From positions 2,873,001-2,937,000 of the forward strand of contig NZ_CP121634.1 of NCBI RefSeq assembly GCF_029714945.1: DNA of 64,000 nucleotides. The letters run 5' to 3'. The position numbers and the translations under genes were made by a program. Shown here in pieces: positions 27,581-36,182 of this stretch (its first letter is position 1; every line of letters begins with the position of its first letter). Origin of the DNA: Bradyrhizobium sp. CIAT3101 (GTDB lineage: Bacteria; Pseudomonadota; Alphaproteobacteria; Rhizobiales; Xanthobacteraceae). The notes beneath the pieces were generated by a model. It searched no databases. It saw only the letters and a list, made by a program, of their open reading frames with translations, and had not been told where the DNA came from.

Positions 27581-28954
27581 ATGAACAGCGATATTTCCTT
27601 TCCAGCCCATCGAGAGAACCGGTTTTACCAGGGCATGGCCGCGACCTTTGTCGCCAATGCGCTTCAGGCGGTCAATTTTCTCGGTGATCGTTTCCTGAGA
27701 CAGTCGCATCATTCCTTGTCGGCGATCGAGGACCTTTACCGGCACTCGATGGACAGCGCCTTTTCGGTGACCGAGGCGTTCCTCGTCACGGGCGCGCCGC
27801 ACGCCTCCGCCTACTACCCGCGCGACTTCGCCTGGTTCTATCCCGACGTTCTCGACCCCGAGACCATCATGGATGCGCAGGACGCGGTGCGCCGGGCGCG
27901 GCTGCTCGAAAAGAGCGTGCGCCTGTTGCTGGAGGCGGTTCGCGCCGACGTCGTCACGACGACCATCGTTCCAGCGGGACGCGGCCGGTATCTCGGCGTG
28001 AACTATTTCTCGCGTCCTTCGGATACGCTGCTCGGCATTCTCGCCGGTCTCCAGCAGATGCTCTCCGCCGAGGAGCGGGCGTCGTCCTATCTGGCGATGT
28101 CGCAATGCGCGCATGCCGGTCGGCTGTTGCTGGCCGAATACGGCGGCGATCTGAAGCGCGCGATCCTGAAGCTCGCGGGCGAGCTCGAGCCGTTCGACGT
28201 TGACGGCGTCCGATATTTGCTGTGCGACGCCAGCGGGCCTCGCTCTGCGGCAACGGACACGCGCGCCGAGCGCCGGCGTTTTGTCACCAATGCCTGCGTC
28301 TACACGACCTTCGTGTGGGGCGTGCAGCTCGGTGTGGTCGACGAGAACGAGCTGAAGCGCCTGCTCGGGCGCGACCTCAGGCAGTATAAGCGGGACCTGC
28401 TCCGCCTGTTCGGCAAGGACGGCTATATCAGGCATTCGCTGGATGGACCGGCGGGCACGCCGGTGTCCCTGGTCGCGCTGGATTTCGTCGGCGTGCATCG
28501 CGGCTTCTGGGACATGAACGATGCGCGCGAGCGCGCCTCGTTTGCGGCCACGACGGATTTGATCATTGCCGAGCCGCGCTTCCGCATTCCGAGCACATTC
28601 CACTTCCTGGTGTCGGCGGATAATCCGCGCAACAAGATGATTCACAAGATCGCGGCGCCGGCCTATCAGGGGCGCTCGTCCTGGCCGACGTTCAACGTTG
28701 AGTTCGCGGATCGCATGCTGGACTTCGACGAGGCCTCAGGCAGCGAGACCTACCGCGCCTGCGCGCAAGGGATATTGAAGGACATTCGCACCGCGACCGA
28801 AGTCCACGGTGGCTATCAGGAGCTGATCTCCGAGCAGGGCCTGAAATACCGCACCTGGGCCTACAAGGGCGCGGTCGCCCATTCCTGGTTTCCACGCTTC
28901 CTGTCGGTCTGGAGGAGGGCGTATGGAACGCCGCTCCTCCAGTGGAATGACTGA
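27581..28954 (+). CDS. Six-hairpin glycosidase-like protein of unknown function
   Basis: A 457-residue protein without signal peptide. It is helical and rich in Trp/Tyr, with AYYPRDFAWFYPDV near residue 70 and TWAYKGAVAHSWFPRFLSVW near the end. These loosely resemble (alpha/alpha)6-toroid glycoside hydrolases and glycogen-debranching-type proteins, where Arg-Asp and Trp line the active site. The assignment is tentative. It starts 97 bp after the allantoate amidohydrolase gene with a poor ribosome site and ends at the palindromic repeat before dctA. Confidence 0.6.
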   Translation: MNSDISFPAHRENRFYQGMAATFVANALQAVNFLGDRFLRQSHHSLSAIEDLYRHSMDSAFSVTEAFLVTGAPHASAYYPRDFAWFYPDVLDPETIMDAQDAVRRARLLEKSVRLLLEAVRADVVTTTIVPAGRGRYLGVNYFSRPSDTLLGILAGLQQMLSAEERASSYLAMSQCAHAGRLLLAEYGGDLKRAILKLAGELEPFDVDGVRYLLCDASGPRSAATDTRAERRRFVTNACVYTTFVWGVQLGVVDENELKRLLGRDLRQYKRDLLRLFGKDGYIRHSLDGPAGTPVSLVALDFVGVHRGFWDMNDARERASFAATTDLIIAEPRFRIPSTFHFLVSADNPRNKMIHKIAAPAYQGRSSWPTFNVEFADRMLDFDEASGSETYRACAQGILKDIRTATEVHGGYQELISEQGLKYRTWAYKGAVAHSWFPRFLSVWRRAYGTPLLQWND

Positions 28955-28966
28955 CCTGCGGACAAA

Positions 28967-29056
28967 GCGCGATGAGACGAATCGTCATCGCGCCTGGGTT
29001 ATTGTTTGAGCATGATCTTTTCGGAAAACCGCTGCGCACTTTTCCGGATCATGCTC
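28967..29056. repeat. Compound palindromic intergenic repeat / putative bidirectional terminator
   Basis: Two nested elements are visible: GCGCGATGA (28967-28975) with TCATCGCGC (28985-28993), and GAGCATGATC (29008-29017) with GATCATGCTC (29047-29056). The second stem continues inward through CGGAAAA / TTTTCCG. I recognise the GAGCATGATC...GATCATGCTC unit from Bradyrhizobium intergenic DNA. It separates two converging genes and could terminate both. Confidence 0.7.
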
Positions 29057-30374
29057 TAGCCCGCCGTCACATCCACGAGCTCGCCACCCTCGAGAACCTT
29101 GGCCGCCTTGGCGCGATCGAGGTCACCTTCCCAGGCGGCCACGACGACCGTCGCCACGCAATTGCCGATGAGGTTCCCGACTGCGCGGGCCATGCCGATG
29201 AACCAGTCGACCGACAGCACCAGCACGAGGCCGATCGCGGGAATGCTCGGCACCGCATTCAGCGTGGCAGCGAGGATCACGATCGCCGAGCCGGTACGCC
29301 GTGCGCACCTTTTGACGTGATCAGGGAGACACCCAGGACCAGCAGGAGATCGCCAAAGGACAGCGGCGTGTTCGTGGCCTGCGCGATGAAGACGACGGCA
29401 AGCGTCAGGTAGATCGAGAAGGCGTCGAGGTTGAAGGAATAGCCGGTCGGAATGACGAGACCGACCACGGAATCCTTCACGCCCATCCGCTCCAGCTTCT
29501 TCATGATCTGCGGCAGCACGGCGTCGGAGGAGGCGGTCGCGAGCACGATCATCAGCTCTTCGCGCAGGTAGGCGAGGAATTTGAGGATGTTGATGCCGGC
29601 GAGCGCCATGACGCCACCGAGCACGCCCAGCACGAAGATGCCGACCGAGACGTAGAACAGCATGACCAGCGAGACGAGCTGTTTCAGCGAGCCGACGCCA
29701 TATTTACCGACGGTATAGGCGACCGCACCGAGCACGCCAAGCGGGGCAACGCGAACGATGAGCCCCATCACGCGGAACAGCACCGTCGAGGCCGCGTCGA
29801 TCATCGAGGTCACGAGCGCGCCCTTCTCGCCGCCGACCAGCGCGAGGCCGACGCCGAACAACACGGCGAAGAACAGCACCTGGAGCACGTCGTTGCGCGA
29901 CAACGCGTCGAACGAAGTGGTCGGGATCACGTTCATCAGGAAAGAGCCGATGCCCGCGCCCTGCAGCTTGTGGGCGTTATCGGCATAGGTGCTGAGCGCC
30001 TTGGCATCGAGTGTCGAAGGATCGATATTCATGCCGTGGCCGGGGCCGAAGACGTAGGCCAGGATAAGGCCAACCACGAGCGCCACCGTCGTCATCGCTT
30101 CGAAATACAACAGCGCCTTGACGCCGACGCGGCCGACTTTCTTGAGATCGCCGGCGCCGGCAATGCCGTGCACGACGACGCAGAACACGATCGGCGCCAC
30201 GATCATCGAGATCAATTTCAGGAAGGCGTCGCTGAGGATCTTGAGGCTGATGGCGAAGTCCGGGGCGACCACGCCGAGGATGATGCCCAGGATCAGCGCC
30301 GCCAGCACCTGGACGAACAGCGAGGCGTAAAGTGGCTTGCGCTCTGCGGCCGGGGCCGCGGCAATGGTCGACAT
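29056..30374 (-). pseudogene. dctA: C4-dicarboxylate transporter DctA, frameshifted near the C-terminus
   Basis: Codons 1 to about 360 encode a good DAACS-family symporter (AAERKPLYASLFVQVLAALILG; IPTGYSFNLDAFSIYLTL; LITSKGAHGVP), then the frame runs into a stop at 29277. The expected continuation, GSAIVILAATLNAVPSIP to the end, is in the next frame (stop at 29056). Restoring one G at about 29291-29293 (CCGGCTCG to CCGGGCTCG) gives a normal 439-residue DctA. The lost part contains the last helices, so the transporter would be inactive if the deletion is real. A sequencing error in this short G/C run is possible. GGGGGAG precedes the ATG at 30374. Confidence 0.85.
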
Positions 30375-30413
30375 GATGACTCCCCCGTTTTGGCGTTCAG
30401 AACGTCACAAAGG

Positions 30414-30429
30414 AGCAACAACCGTGCCA
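30414..30429 (-). promoter_or_regulatory. Sigma-54 promoter of dctA
   Basis: The minus strand reads CTGGCACG-GTTG-TTGCT, a perfect -24/-12 sequence, about 45 bp before the dctA start. Sigma-54/DctD control of dctA is established in rhizobia, so both sequence and context agree. Confidence 0.85.
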
Positions 30430-30548
30430 GATTGTCACGATTTGGCGCTGGCGACCGGCCGATCCTGCCGCCGGTACGCCGATTTTGGTCCCGTCGAGCG
30501 GCAGAACCGATAGGATACCGCTCCAGGTACGATGGCTCGGAGGAACTG

Positions 30549-32345
30549 ATGCAAGTTCAGTTTTGGGGCACACGCGGTTCGATACCAAAGCCTGGACCCA
30601 CCACCATCCGCTATGGGGGCAACACGCTCTGCGTCGAGGTCAGGACGGCGCGTGGGACGCTCGTGATCATCGATTGCGGGACGGGTCTCCACGGCCTGGG
30701 CCTCAAGCTGATGTCCGGAGGCGTCAAGAATCTCGCCGGCCATATCCTGATCAGCCATACGCATTGGGATCACATTCAAGGCGTTCCGTTCTTTGTCCCG
30801 TTCTTCGTGCCAGGAACCAAATGGGACATCTACGGACCGAAGGGGCTCAACCAATCACTGCGGGAGACGCTCGCAGGACAGATGCAGCACACGTATTTTC
30901 CGGTCACCACCGACGAGTTTGGCGCAACGATCCGCTATCACGACCTGGTGGAGGGCACCTTCGAGATCGACGACGTCAAGGTGACCACGCAGTATTTGAA
31001 CCATCCTGCCCTGACTTTGGGCTATCGCCTGGAGGCCGACGGCGTCACGGTCGTGTACTGCTGTGACCATGAGCCATTCTCCCGCGCCCTTGCCGACGGG
31101 AATGGGGAGTTTTCCGCTCTGGATCAGCGGCATGCCGATTTCATCGAAGGCGCGGATCTGCTGATCCACGATGCGCAATACACCGCGGCGGAGTATCCCT
31201 CGAAAGTCGGCTGGGGCCACAGCACCGGTGAGTTCGTTGTCAAATTGGCGCAGCGGGCCCATGTGAAGCGTGTTGCATTGGCACATCACGACCCGATCCG
31301 AAACGATGACGCAGTCGAGCGCATCGTCGAAAAGCTGAGAGCTGATCTGCGCGCTGACGGATCGGCGCTCGTTGTCTCAGCGTCGGCTGAAGGGGAGGTC
31401 ATTTCCCTGGAGCCGTCAGACGCCCGTGCGCCGCACGTGGCTGGCGAGGAATTCAGCGCCCTGACGCCCCTGGAGCCGGCACTGGTCCAACGCTCAATAC
31501 TCATCAGCGTGACCGATCCCAAGATTGCCACGGCGCTCACAGACGCAGCGCGCGCCGAAGGCCTTCGTGCCAATTTCTGCGCAAGCGCCGAGGCCGCGCA
31601 AGCGATCATCTCCAGGGACCCGCCGTCACTGGCAATTATCGACCGCGATGCAGCTCGAGACAGTCGGGGCATTTGCGAGGCGATCCGCGGGATGAACGAC
31701 GACAACCTCCCGGTTGTAGCGATTGCCGGAGATGAGGATACCGAGGATGGCGTCAAAGACTGGCTCATCACGCCGTTCACGGAGAGCTATGCGCGCACGA
31801 AGATGCGCGCGTGGGTTCTGCGGGAAGCCTGTCGCTGGGTACGGGCACCGGTGCCGGAGGATGAGGAGAAAAGGCTGGCGTCAATGCGCGAACTTGGACT
31901 TCTCGACAGCCCGCCGGAGGAACGGTTCGATCGGATTACGCGCCTTGCGGTGGCTCTGTTCAACGTGCCGATGGCAACCATCACTTTCATCGACGAGAAC
32001 CGTCAATGGTTCAAGTCCCGGCGAGGGGTTGCTGTGCAAGAGAATCCTCGCGACGTCTCCTTCTGCGCCCACGTCGTCTATCATCGGGAGCCGGTCATCG
32101 TGTCCGATGCTCTCCGGGATGACCGCGTTGCCGACAATCCACTGGTGCGTGGCGGGCCGCGGATCAGGTTTTACGCCGGCTATCCGTTAAATCTGGCCGA
32201 CGGGACCTGTATCGGTACGCTCTGCTTGCTTGACACCCGCCCGCGGGACATGTCCGAGGATCAGCTGGCGCAGTTAAAGGATCTGGCGGGGATCGCCGCG
32301 GATGAAATCCGCGCGATCGACTCCAAAGTTAAGCGGTTTGCGTAG
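30549..32345 (+). CDS. Metallo-beta-lactamase phosphodiesterase-like protein fused to receiver-like and GAF domains
   Basis: A 598-residue protein. Residues about 1-275 form a metallo-beta-lactamase domain with the full metal set HTHWDH (His70, His72, Asp74, His75), then GHST and HHDP. Residues about 315-430 look like a receiver domain (ILISVTDPKIATAL, LAIIDRDAARD, DNLPVVAIAGDED). Residues about 440-590 form a GAF domain (FDRITRLAVALFNVPMATITF; IGTLCLLDTRPR). It is probably a cytosolic signalling hydrolase; the substrate, perhaps a cyclic nucleotide or phosphodiester, is unknown. GGAGG precedes the ATG. It is divergent from dctA. Confidence 0.88.
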   Translation: MQVQFWGTRGSIPKPGPTTIRYGGNTLCVEVRTARGTLVIIDCGTGLHGLGLKLMSGGVKNLAGHILISHTHWDHIQGVPFFVPFFVPGTKWDIYGPKGLNQSLRETLAGQMQHTYFPVTTDEFGATIRYHDLVEGTFEIDDVKVTTQYLNHPALTLGYRLEADGVTVVYCCDHEPFSRALADGNGEFSALDQRHADFIEGADLLIHDAQYTAAEYPSKVGWGHSTGEFVVKLAQRAHVKRVALAHHDPIRNDDAVERIVEKLRADLRADGSALVVSASAEGEVISLEPSDARAPHVAGEEFSALTPLEPALVQRSILISVTDPKIATALTDAARAEGLRANFCASAEAAQAIISRDPPSLAIIDRDAARDSRGICEAIRGMNDDNLPVVAIAGDEDTEDGVKDWLITPFTESYARTKMRAWVLREACRWVRAPVPEDEEKRLASMRELGLLDSPPEERFDRITRLAVALFNVPMATITFIDENRQWFKSRRGVAVQENPRDVSFCAHVVYHREPVIVSDALRDDRVADNPLVRGGPRIRFYAGYPLNLADGTCIGTLCLLDTRPRDMSEDQLAQLKDLAGIAADEIRAIDSKVKRFA

Positions 32346-32380
32346 CAATTCGTTTGCTGCCGCCTCTCGGGCGCAGACCT

Positions 32381-33394
32381 TTATTCGGCAGCCCTTGCCG
32401 TCTTTCCGAACATCCGTGTCGGTGCCGGGAAGCCGCAGGAGGTGCCGTCGGTGACCTTGACCTGGTCTTCCCATGGCAGCCGGTAGGTGCCCGCGACCAT
32501 GTCCTGCATGAAGGTGTAGGGGCAGTCCATCGCGCCACCCTTCACCGCGACATAGCCACGGTGCCAGAGCTGGTAGATGTTGTTCTCGACACCCCAGTTG
32601 ATGCGGGCTTCGCGTACGAGGTCGGGGCGCACCTCGGCAGTGATGATCTCGTCGGCACGGCCGGTGGTGCCGTGCGCCAGCACGCTGCCGTCGAAATTGA
32701 CGATCATGCCTTCGCCCATGGAATCGAACGAGCCATCCGAACCGCACATGCAGACATTGGCGGTGACCATGAGGTTCTGGAACGAATTGGCCTGGTTGGT
32801 GAAGCGCCAGGAATTGCGGATCGGCGCGGTGTAGCCGGCGGTGCGGATCATGATCTCCGCGCCCTTGTAGGCGCATTCCCGCGCCATCTCCGGGAACATG
32901 CCGTCGTGACAGATGATGAGTGCGATCTTGGCGCCGTTCGGGCCTTCGATCACGGGAATGCCGATATCGCCGGGCTCCCACGGCTCGACCGGAATCCAGG
33001 GATGAAGCTTGCGGTAATAGAGCTTGATCTCGCCGTGGTCGTCGATGATCAGGCCGGAATTGTAGGGATTGCCGTGCGGGTTGAACTCCATGATGGAGAA
33101 GCAGCCCCAGATCTTGTTGTCGATGCAGGCCTTCTTGAATGCCGCGACCTCCGGCCCATCGAGCCGGCACATGATCTCGGGATTGGTGTCCATCGAGAGG
33201 CCGTGCAGCGAGTATTCGGGGAACACCACCAGATCCATGGTGGAAAGATTGCGGCGGGCCTTGCCGACCATCCAGACGATACGCTCGGTCTGCCTGGCGA
33301 GATCGGCCTTGGTCACGACGGTTGGCAACTGCAATTGCACCAGCCCGATGACCACACCCTCAGGCGATTTGTTCAGCCCGCCAAGCCCGTTCAT
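32381..33394 (-). CDS. amiF: Formamidase, nitrilase superfamily
   Basis: A 337-residue cytosolic amidase that hydrolyses formamide to formate and ammonia in characterised relatives. The catalytic Glu-Lys-Cys set is Glu60 (VVFPEYSLHG), Lys129 (YYRKLHPW) and Cys162 (IICHDGMFPE). The positions correspond to those of Helicobacter AmiF. Length and the GVENNIYQLWHRGYVA segment fit AmiF rather than aliphatic amidase AmiE, though the two are close. GGAGGGAG lies before ATG 33394. It is divergent from the TetR-adenine deaminase-permease operon, another nitrogen-releasing unit. Confidence 0.88.
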   Translation of the reverse strand: MNGLGGLNKSPEGVVIGLVQLQLPTVVTKADLARQTERIVWMVGKARRNLSTMDLVVFPEYSLHGLSMDTNPEIMCRLDGPEVAAFKKACIDNKIWGCFSIMEFNPHGNPYNSGLIIDDHGEIKLYYRKLHPWIPVEPWEPGDIGIPVIEGPNGAKIALIICHDGMFPEMARECAYKGAEIMIRTAGYTAPIRNSWRFTNQANSFQNLMVTANVCMCGSDGSFDSMGEGMIVNFDGSVLAHGTTGRADEIITAEVRPDLVREARINWGVENNIYQLWHRGYVAVKGGAMDCPYTFMQDMVAGTYRLPWEDQVKVTDGTSCGFPAPTRMFGKTARAAE

Positions 33395-33610
33395 GATCAG
33401 CTCCCTCCGTCGGCTCCCTTGCCGTCCGCGCGACGCCGTTGCGCGCAGTTCTCGGCCGAGCAAATCCGATTTTGACGACGCGCAAAAGTCCATTTTTCAG
33501 GCGGCAGGCGATAGCCGTGCTCGCCTGGGTCGCCGCCCCGGAGCGTGCAGGCGCCCATTGTCGCGGCGCGGCGTGCCTCAAGTCTCGGCTTGACCCTCCA
33601 ATCCGCCTGA

Positions 33611-33626
33611 TGTCAGACTTATGACA
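33611..33626. promoter_or_regulatory. Palindromic candidate operator at the TetR gene start
   Basis: TGTCA-gactta-TGACA, perfect 5-bp arms. The last base is the A of the regulator's ATG. It would suit autorepression by the TetR protein. No ribosome-binding sequence is visible between it and the start, so the mRNA may be leaderless. Confidence 0.5.
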
Positions 33627-34294
33627 TGAGTACAGCAAAGCGACATATCGCCAGCCTTCGCGACGAATATGCCGAGATGACGCGACAGCGCATCGTCGCG
33701 GCCTTCGTCGAGACGCTGGAGGATGAGGCGGCCGACGACATCTCAATGGCCGCGGTCGCCAAGCGGGCAAAGGTGGCCGAGCGAACCATCTATCGGCACT
33801 TCAAGACCCGCGCCGAGCTGTTTGCGGCGGCCGGCGAGTGGATCGAGGACAACGTCTTCAGCTACATTCCTTTCACCTCGCCCGACGAGCTGCCGGATAT
33901 TTTCCGCAAGCTGTGCAAGCGGTTCGACCGTCACCCGCATCTGGCGCGCGCCATCGCGATGACGCGGGCGGGCCGCCGGGTGCGCGCCGGTTTCCGACGG
34001 CATCTGATTGACCAGCATCGCAAGGCGATGGCGCCGCTGGTGCGGCATCTCCCCGCAAAGGAGGTCCGACAGGCGGAGGCGCTCGCCTCCTACCTCAACA
34101 ACGTGCTGGCCTGGAACGCGATGCGCGAGGACTTTGGCATGTCCAGCGCGGAGGTCGCCGACACGGTCGAGTGGGCGCTCACGACCCTTTTGAACGATGT
34201 CCGTCAGCGCGACGCCGCCGCGGCGCGCAGCGGCAAGGTCGGCAAATCGCCGCGCAAGCGAACCCCGGCGCGCGAAAACACCGCTGCAGAGTGA
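33626..34294 (+). CDS. TetR/AcrR-family transcriptional regulator
   Basis: A 222-residue protein. Residues about 15-65 contain the TetR helix-turn-helix (ISMAAVAKRAKVAERTIYRHFKTRAELFAAA). The rest is a helical ligand-binding domain, followed by a basic tail (GKSPRKRTPARE). It is the first gene of a probable operon with adenine deaminase (8-bp gap) and an NCS2 permease, so a purine is a reasonable inducer. It may also act on the divergent formamidase gene. Confidence 0.9.
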   Translation: MSTAKRHIASLRDEYAEMTRQRIVAAFVETLEDEAADDISMAAVAKRAKVAERTIYRHFKTRAELFAAAGEWIEDNVFSYIPFTSPDELPDIFRKLCKRFDRHPHLARAIAMTRAGRRVRAGFRRHLIDQHRKAMAPLVRHLPAKEVRQAEALASYLNNVLAWNAMREDFGMSSAEVADTVEWALTTLLNDVRQRDAAAARSGKVGKSPRKRTPARENTAAE

Positions 34295-34302
34295 GGCAGG
34301 CC

Positions 34303-36168
34303 ATGAATGCGATTCCCGACGACCTCCTGATCAACGCCCCCGACGAGGTTCGCATCCGTCAGGACCTCGTGCTGACGGCGCTCGGCCGTCGCCCGGCCGA
34401 TCGCTCCTTGCGGGTCGGCAGGTTGCTCGACGTGCACAGCCGCACCTGGAGCGAGGATCAGGAGATCGTCTTCAAGGGCCGGCGCATCGCCTGGGTCGGG
34501 CCGGCCGGTAGCTATCCCGGCGAGGTCCGCGAGCGCGTGCATCGGCCGGATCTTGCGGCGGTCCCCGGCTTCGGCGAGGTGCACAAGCACATCGAGAGCT
34601 CGCATCTGACGCCGGAATGGGAGGCGGCGCTGGTGCTGCCGCACGGCAATACCTGGACCTGCGAGGCGAGCCACGAGTTCTCCAACGTCAACGGCGCCCG
34701 CAATCTCGAGTTCTGGTTCGAGGCGCGCCGCCGCGGCTCGCCGCTCAAAATCTTCCCGCAGCCGGGCTCGGCGGTGCCACCCACGGCCTACGAATGGGGC
34801 GGCGGCTGGTATGGCCGCGATGAGCAGGCGGGCTTCATGGCCGAAAGCCTGATGGTCACCGGTCTCGACGAGGTCATGGACTGGCCGGCCGTGTGGAATC
34901 CCGACAATCCCTCCTACAAGCGGCTCTGGGGCATGATCGAGGCGACGTTCGCGGCGCGCGGCGTCGTCGAGGGCCACGCGTCCGGCTTACGGGACCTGCC
35001 TTCCATCAATGCCTTTGCCGCGGCGGGGCTCGCCTCCGATCACGAAGTGCAGACGCCGGAGGAGACCTGGGACAAGCTCACCCGCGGCCTGTTCGTCGAG
35101 CTGCGCGTCTACGCGATGGATGAGATCGTGAAATGGCTGCTTGCGAAGGGCCTGCAGGATTGGTCGCAGATCGCATTCACGACGGATGACCGCAGCGCCA
35201 GCCACACGCTCGAGCTCGGCGCCAGCGATCACAATGCGCGGGTCGCGATCGAGGCGGGTCTCGCGCCCGAGATCGCAATCCAGTGTCTCACCATCAACCC
35301 GGCGCGGCATATGCGCATCACGCCGTTCGTCGGGAGCCTGGCTCCAGGACGTTTCGGCGATGTCGTGCTGCTCTCGGACGTCACCAAGCTTACGATCGCC
35401 GAAGTGTGGGCCGATGGCGCGCAGGTCTCCGAGGGCAAGCGCTATCTCGGGCAGGTGCCCGAAATCCAGTGGCCGGATTGGGCCACCAAGACGGTCAACA
35501 TCAAGCGCTCGATCAAACCTCAGGATTTCGAACTGCCGGCCGAGCCGGGCCGTACCACGATGAACGCGGCGGTGATCCGTCCCTTCCATTGGCATCCCGA
35601 ATTCTACACCCTCGAACTGCCGGTGCGTGACGGGGCGGTACAGCGCGACGAGAGCGAGGCCATCACTAAATTCGCCATCGTCGATCGGTTTTCCGGCGAT
35701 GGGCGTGTCGCAAAGATGTTCTGGCGCGGCTGTGGCCCGCGCACGCCGGAGACGGCCGTTGCCTGCTCGGTGGCGCACGACAAGCACAATATCTGGGTGG
35801 TCGGCTCGTCCGATGCGGCGATGGCAAAGGCGGTCAACGCGCTGATCGAGCTTCAGGGCGGCTGGGCGCTGGTGCGCGAGGGCGAACTCGTCGCCACGGT
35901 GCGCTTCGAGGTCGGCGGGCTGATGAGCTGTCGTTCGGCGCAAGCACTCGATGCCGAGATGCAGGCGCTTTATGCGGAAGGTCGCAAGGTCGACTGGATG
36001 TACGAGCCGACGTTCCGGCCGCGCTGGTATCCGGGATTTCCGGAGAGGCTCATGTTTGCGACGCTGACCTGCGCGCCCTGGAGTTGGGTGCTGGTGGCAC
36101 CGTGCGAGCAGGCGCCGCTTGGATTCATCAACGTGCAGACCGGCGAAGCGCATCCGGTGGTTTGGTAG
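34303..36168 (+). CDS. ade: Adenine deaminase (amidohydrolase family)
   Basis: A 621-residue enzyme that converts adenine to hypoxanthine and ammonia in the family. Diagnostic segments are VPGFGEVHKHIESSHLTP, VEGHASGLRD, ASDHEVQTPEETW, TDDRSASH, and a long C-terminal domain (GVGRVAKMF-like stretch, AVACSVAHDKHNIWVVGSS). The metal-ligand motif reads HKH where classical Ade has HVH, and the usual TTTxxxDPHE stretch is replaced by TWTCEASHE, so this is a divergent subgroup that could prefer a related substrate. It is followed 14 bp later by a purine permease. Confidence 0.87.
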   Translation: MNAIPDDLLINAPDEVRIRQDLVLTALGRRPADRSLRVGRLLDVHSRTWSEDQEIVFKGRRIAWVGPAGSYPGEVRERVHRPDLAAVPGFGEVHKHIESSHLTPEWEAALVLPHGNTWTCEASHEFSNVNGARNLEFWFEARRRGSPLKIFPQPGSAVPPTAYEWGGGWYGRDEQAGFMAESLMVTGLDEVMDWPAVWNPDNPSYKRLWGMIEATFAARGVVEGHASGLRDLPSINAFAAAGLASDHEVQTPEETWDKLTRGLFVELRVYAMDEIVKWLLAKGLQDWSQIAFTTDDRSASHTLELGASDHNARVAIEAGLAPEIAIQCLTINPARHMRITPFVGSLAPGRFGDVVLLSDVTKLTIAEVWADGAQVSEGKRYLGQVPEIQWPDWATKTVNIKRSIKPQDFELPAEPGRTTMNAAVIRPFHWHPEFYTLELPVRDGAVQRDESEAITKFAIVDRFSGDGRVAKMFWRGCGPRTPETAVACSVAHDKHNIWVVGSSDAAMAKAVNALIELQGGWALVREGELVATVRFEVGGLMSCRSAQALDAEMQALYAEGRKVDWMYEPTFRPRWYPGFPERLMFATLTCAPWSWVLVAPCEQAPLGFINVQTGEAHPVVW

Positions 36169-36182
36169 GGGGAGGACTGGGG

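Noticed and set aside
29277..30374. Truncated DctA as a natural variant C-terminus
   Set aside because: The conserved C-terminal sequence continues intact in the next frame, so a frameshift explains it better.
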